DNA from: Micromussa lordhowensis
Taxonomy: Eukaryota > Cnidaria > Anthozoa > Scleractinia > Lobophylliidae
Assembly: GCA_964020085.1 (NCBI GenBank)
Contig: OZ026608.1
Span: 17,856,479 to 17,920,478, forward strand
DNA length: 64,000 bases
Reading direction: 5' to 3'
Numbering within the stretch: position 1 is the first letter of the stretch; each line of letters opens with the position of its first letter. The position numbers were made by a program, and so were the translations under genes. The notes beneath the pieces were generated by a model. It was not told where the DNA came from. It saw nothing but the letters and a program-made list of their open reading frames with translations, and ran no database searches. Of this stretch, positions 60,901-64,000 are shown piece by piece.

Positions 60901-63900
60901 CGTTTATGAAAGATCCAAACCTTGGTTCATTTTTTCAACTCCTGCTGGAAGAGGGAAGGGCCCGTTTCGACCAATTTCTCCAATGGAATTACACGCTGAA
61001 CAACTTATCAAGGCATTTCTACTGTTGATTAGTTTAACTGAGGAAACAAAACAAATAAACAAATTAGAAACCAATAATTATGTGCATATAAGTTAAAACA
61101 ATATACGCAATTGTTATGGTTAGAGATAAGACAAAATGCATATTTATACGAATCTGAAAATGAACAGGTGATATACACAGCCCTATCACAATGTTTAAGG
61201 CTTTATGCATCCCATGATGCAACGAGGACAGATGATGATGATCACAATGCTTTGTAACAGGAAAGCAGAGAAGACCCTTGATGTATTCTTCATAGTCAGA
61301 ATGCGGGAACTCCAGAACTCTAGTGTGAAGTAGGTGGCATATAATTTATTGTAGGCGGCAAACTTGTTGCCTCGTGGCACATTTTCATAGGGCTATATGC
61401 ATCAACCTTAAGAAATGAAACTGCATTTAATAAATGGTTATTGCTAGAATGGATACTCCACAATATGGTGAGACACTTAAAAAAACAGGTATAATCAGAT
61501 AAGTTGGCACTTGATATACACAAATTTAAGTGTCTCACCATATTGTGGAGTATCCATTCTAGCAATAACCTTTAAAAACTGCGTTAAAACAATTATCTTC
61601 TTCCTATGCTTGCTTCTTCCTTTTTTTTACACCGAAAAGCAAACAGGCATACGCAACACGTTTTTTCCAAACCGTACTTTGATTATTTTTATTATTTGAT
61701 TCATACACCCAAAAGCACACCTAAGATCAATAGACTACTAATCAGTCCGTACTGCGCACTCTCCAGAGTTTGTTTGCGTTTTTTTGTTTTGCCTCATGTA
61801 AGACATCACAAAATTTAAACATTTCGCAACTATTTATATGAAGTAACTTCAAAGTTTCAAAACAACCGGATGCGAAGCGGTAGAAGCTTTATAGAAGCTT
61901 TATGCTTCGTTCTTTCTCATATCTCATGATGAAACAACTTAGCAGCTGTTAAAATCAATGAAGTTGTTGGGAAAATAATTTGAAAGGCCTCAAAGATAAG
62001 GCATGTGTTTCGTAACGAATAACCTCGATTCACATTCCATAGCGTGCGAGCAGGCTCCCGTTGGAACAGAACGCGAGACGAGAAAGTGAGCCTGCTCTGA
62101 TCTCTGCAAATATTTCCACCCCGGAAACTACAGAAAATAATAAGCCAACTAATTTTCACCAGAAGTATAAACTTTGGCAGCTCAGATTTCTCGGGAAAAT
62201 TGTAAATCTTTTTCAGAACATGCAGGCGCGATAACCGTTGTTGATAAAGTTTTGCCGAAGAAAAACCGTCAAAGTTTGTCTAGCAAGGACACACTTGATT
62301 CCAAGTGATCTTGCTTTGGCAGTCTGGTCTTTGATGATGATGCTGGTAAACGGGCAAACGCCTTCGTGTTGTTTCGTTGCCCGCTTGCAATCACATACGT
62401 TTGCAATATTTATTTCTTCTCATATGCAGTCGGGAACACGACAAGTTGATCTGCTTGATTCATTGACATGCATTCAATTGCTATATCCTGCCCCCTCTTT
62501 AGTTTGAAATTGAACCAAAATAGACTGGAACCTTGTTAAAACATCAGTAACGCGAACTAGACTCTTCCTCTACCTCCAAATGTGGACATCTTATCTTTTA
62601 TTGCAAGAACGTGCGGTAAATTACCGACTCCGTGGGGATCTAATCGCTCCTCATCAAACATAATAAATTGACAGTTTTCTCGCCTTTTCCCCTTTTCGAC
62701 CAATGGTATTTCACTTCGCTCAGGCGAAGCAGAAATGAAAAAAATACAGAGATCAAGGCAGGCTCACTTTCTTGGCGCCTCTTCACCAGACTCCTTCCCG
62801 CCGGATCACTTTGCTTGCTCGCAAGCCACGCATTCCATTGAGTGGGAACTTATCATGTTTATAAACATTAGGGTGCTGAACGGCGCAGTAAGGACTGCAA
62901 ACCATCTTTAATGACTGACCTAGTTTCTCTACACTGCTAGTAAGAAGCTGCTCTTTGGCCTGTTTGCCGTCGTCAACATTCTCAGACCCTTCAACTTCCA
63001 TGTCCTCTACAACCAAGTGTTGTTTGCTTGATACCTTAAATGCCTCCTGGTAAAGATGTCTTGCTATGACAAAACCCAATGTACTCACTGAGCCAAGCTG
63101 CATCTCAAATAGCTGCGAAACATAAGTTGTAGAGTTGGAGGCAATTTAACCATAATATGAGTAGTATATTTGGAGTTTAATTAGCTAATATAGGAACAGA
63201 ATAGCGAAGCGCGGGGGACTTAAAAAATAGAATGCAAACGATTATACCCCCACGAGGCTCATACAACAGTGCGTTCTGAGAGAACTGGACAGAATCTAGA
63301 CGAAGTTTTCGTTTCAAAAATGTGTTTTAGGAAAACCAGCTGTTTTAGAAAGTGTTTTAGGGAAATTGTCCGCCATTCCAGTTTGTTTGTTCGAGTCTTG
63401 TCTGAGTCATGACGTCACTCGCGCGCTTTGCTGTTATAAGGATATGAGTAGTATAGTTCGAGTGAAATTATCTAGAACATGAGTAGTGTAGTTAGGCAAT
63501 TACTGTGAATGAGTTTCACCGTTGAGGCAAAAGTAACTGGTATATGCACAGTACATAAAGGGTAGTTGGGGTAAAACGAAGTGTAATTCGAGTGATACAG
63601 TTGGGTTGAAATAATTAAGAACATGCATTTTACAACTAGGGACAAGTATTAAAAAGATTCTTGAGTTGACTATACGAAAATCGCGAAAACGTTCAAATGA
63701 AATCTAGACTTCTCAGGCTTAGCCCTACTTAGTGGAAGTAAGCCCTATTGATCATTGTGTGTCTTGATCTTAATTAAACGTTTTGGCACTTTTCATATAC
63801 TCAACTTAAAGATATCTGTTTCAGAAAGTGCCAAGCAGTGCATGAATGTTTCAGTTCACATTAATATAGAATATCCTAGAGTAGCGTAGATAATGGGAGG

Positions 63901-64000
63901 GATAGAATTAACTAGTGTGTGGCGTACTTGCAGAACGACACTTACCTCGCTGTCAACAGAGGCAGAGAGTTCTTTTATTACATTCACAAATGAATCTTCA
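43072..64000 (-). CDS. ECPAS: ECM29 proteasome adaptor and scaffold protein, C-terminal portion (37 exons)
   Basis: Exons 5'->3': 64000-63946 (partial), 63112-62920, 61037-60921, 60476-60379, 60124-60023, 59524-59321, 58905-58846, 57833-57779, 56904-56790, 56425-56357, 56004-55887, 55580-55492, 55046-54965, 54669-54590, 54274-54169, 53997-53950, 53389-53268, 52727-52694, 52106-52032, 51713-51660, 51001-50942, 50589-50500, 50373-50307, 49498-49407, 49215-49149, 49051-48920, 48483-48421, 48063-47935, 47594-47512, 46997-46954, 46603-46555, 45813-45667, 45132-44991, 44552-44447, 43895-43783, 43386-43315, 43214-43072 (TAG). Phases agree throughout, giving 1157 residues of a family near 1,845. HEAT/ARM-type helical repeats with [46 protein letters not shown] and [10 protein letters not shown] match ECM29 in order. 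ECM29 binds the 26S proteasome, tethering it and checking its assembly. Exon 33 carries an acidic lysine-rich insert. Confidence 0.97.
44127..44307. mobile_element. foldback element in ECM29 intron
   Basis: The ends gagaccggacccgaaaaaat (from 44130) and gaatttttcgggtccagtct (to 44303) are inverted repeats with an unpaired centre containing cattggttggt. It is non-coding. Confidence 0.7.
45210..45450 (-). mobile_element. tRNA-derived SINE (family 4), reverse orientation
   Basis: On the minus strand the head reads ATGGTTCAGTATTGCGCTCG, then a B-box-like GTTCGAGCC, then a body with cactttact and ccactcaggtgtagaaatgg. It lies in the intron between ECM29 exons 32 and 33. Confidence 0.65.
46123..46355 (-). 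mobile_element. tRNA-Ser-like SINE (family 5), reverse copy
   Basis: It has the body block caactggtaggaagcagaccagttggctatttac and a head with the reverse complement of GGTTCAACTCCCGCTCTGACC. It is the same family as 53534-53755. Confidence 0.75.
47650..47900. other. ECM29 intron segment, short inverted pair
   Basis: The blocks ttaacaattagacccgtagc and gagggtctaattgtttta form a small inverted repeat near 47667-47713, and gtgatact-type ends recur at 47714 and 47899. It may be a small degraded transposon. No coding signal. Confidence 0.35.
48590..48860. repeat. G-rich interspersed repeat with ggtcataaatagg motifs
   Basis: It contains cccggaggggggggatgag and three variants of gtcataaataggat/gtcataagtaggac. 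It is related in style to family B. It lies in the ECM29 intron between exons 26 and 27. Confidence 0.5.
49558..49765. repeat. interspersed repeat family B, copy 2
   Basis: It shares ttcagcctcaaaa, gacaggagttaatgtgttgt and aatttccgacga with 1550-1690. It lies in an ECM29 intron. Confidence 0.65.
51222..51622 (-). mobile_element. tRNA-Ser-like SINE (family 5) split by a mariner-like MITE
   Basis: The SINE body (caactggtgggagacagacc, gttggctatttac) occupies 51222-51291 and its head (ggcccgagcgagacttgaac) 51556-51622. Removing 51292-51555 restores the order seen in the uninterrupted copy at 46123-46355. Confidence 0.75.
51292..51555. mobile_element. mariner-like MITE with TA target duplication
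   Basis: The terminal inverted repeats CTACAATGAGCGACAAAAGT (from 51292) and its complement (to 51555) continue for about 29 nt with small differences. TA borders both ends, as left by Tc1/mariner transposases. An inner C-rich/G-rich inverted pair lies at 51390-51475. It is non-coding and nested in a SINE within ECM29. Confidence 0.8.
51815..51990. repeat. repeat family I fragment
   Basis: It contains agggacggagcattaatttt, ttgagggggg and gagcaattttctgaggc as in 36537-36620. It is intronic in ECM29. Confidence 0.5.
53534..53755 (+). mobile_element. tRNA-Ser-like SINE (family 5), forward copy
   Basis: The head 53534-53602 folds like a tRNA with a TGA anticodon in the loop cttgaaa and the B box GGTTCAAGTCC. 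It is followed by a conserved body (taaatagccaactggtctgc, ccagttgggattttaac) and tail. There are four copies in ECM29 introns. The head lacks a proper acceptor stem, so I call it a SINE, not a tRNA gene. Confidence 0.78.
54400..54565. repeat. interspersed repeat family B, copy 3
   Basis: It shares tcacagcgggagctttagcg and gtcagttaatgtgttg with the copies at 49558 and 1430. Confidence 0.6.
55236..55375 (+). mobile_element. tRNA-Ser-like SINE (family 5), degenerate copy
   Basis: It matches the SINE body (aactcctccaactttg, aaccagtcgggatttttaac) with an eroded head. It is in an ECM29 intron. Confidence 0.55.
57000..57230. repeat. interspersed repeat family E, copy 2
   Basis: Reverse complement of 12410-12740, sharing aatatttgcctcattaacat and gaatattacacccaaagagc. 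Confidence 0.65.
57300..57670. repeat. palindrome-rich repeat (ttgcgttaaaa motif)
   Basis: It has the palindrome aacgcaacaatgttgcgtt near 57387, a hairpin gcaggtttttgaaagagatt and its partner ttcaaaaacccgc at 57477-57508, and three variants of gttgcgttaaaa. It is a non-coding element in an ECM29 intron. Confidence 0.5.
57956..57990 (+). repeat. (AAT)n microsatellite
   Basis: About eleven tandem aat triplets. Confidence 0.9.
58060..58320 (+). mobile_element. tRNA-derived SINE (family 1), internally deleted copy
   Basis: The head ggctagctcagttggtagag is followed by gggaggtcgagggttt, and the body (gggacgttaaagaatccaca, cgaaaagagtagggcacgta) is shared with the reverse copy at 8190-8547. The middle of that copy is missing here. 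Confidence 0.75.
58552..58806. mobile_element. MITE family D, long copy
   Basis: The ends gcgaatttcaattgagtgtg and tttcgacactgagataaaaac are imperfect inverted repeats, with inner ccaatcac/cgattgg and cgcgggaaaacgcg blocks. It is non-coding, between ECM29 exons 7 and 8. Confidence 0.6.
59039..59310 (+). repeat. interspersed repeat family A, copy 3
   Basis: Uninterrupted relative of 310-830. It ends about 10 bases before ECM29 exon 6. Confidence 0.7.
61436..61570. mobile_element. foldback element with perfect 46-nt arms
   Basis: Arms 61436-61481 and 61525-61570 are perfect reverse complements (for example ggttattgctagaatggata and its complement). The loop is 43 nt. It is in the ECM29 intron between exons 2 and 3. 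Confidence 0.85.

Noticed and set aside
60822..61028. Plus-strand open frame of about 68 codons with protein-like composition
   Set aside because: It is antisense to ECM29 exon 3 (61037-60921), whose minus-strand reading [12 protein letters not shown] is conserved in the family.
62783..62919. Continuation of the ECM29 exon 2 frame past 62920
   Set aside because: The readthrough peptide is unlike ECM29, while splicing at 62920 to 61037 restores the conserved sequence in phase.

Overview
The window is animal nuclear DNA. Two large multi-exon genes, GT-AG introns, abundant tRNA-derived SINEs, short foldback transposons and low GC all point to an anthozoan cnidarian. The repeat families look like those of stony corals; that placement is inference from repeat style and protein sequence, not from a database search. 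No bacterial or viral gene was found. Layout: 955-21828 (+) holds the last 21 coding exons of a vitellogenin (1205 residues visible, 5' end off the window to the left), followed by a 3'UTR exon. 22.6-26.2 kb is intergenic with a 5'-truncated LINE reverse transcriptase and a 152-bp tandem duplication. 26276-27448 (+) is an intronless ankyrin-repeat gene. 27.5-31.4 kb is intergenic repeats. 31487-32263 (-) is an intronless YIPF5 gene, transcribed head-to-head with a two-exon multi-pass membrane protein gene (32480-35126, +) from a gap of only 216 bp. 35.1-43.0 kb is intergenic, with miniature transposons, a broken Mos-like kinase copy and a foldback element carrying a tRNA-like loop. 43072-64000 (-) is the C-terminal 1157 residues of the proteasome adaptor ECM29/ECPAS in 37 exons, with its 5' end off the window to the right. 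The genes are housekeeping or reproductive and do not form a functional cluster: egg-yolk lipoprotein, ER-Golgi trafficking (YIPF5) and proteasome quality control (ECM29). The most notable non-coding content is a complete type I hammerhead ribozyme (16863-16919). It lies inside a 171-bp insertion bounded by 11-bp direct repeats within a vitellogenin intron, and looks like a small retrozyme-type element. Other clean observations are a 43-bp perfect hairpin flanked by 9-bp direct repeats, a TA-flanked mariner-like MITE nested in a SINE, two arrays of one ~106-bp minisatellite in opposite orientation within one gene, one GC-AG intron in each large gene, and more than a dozen long palindromes in introns.
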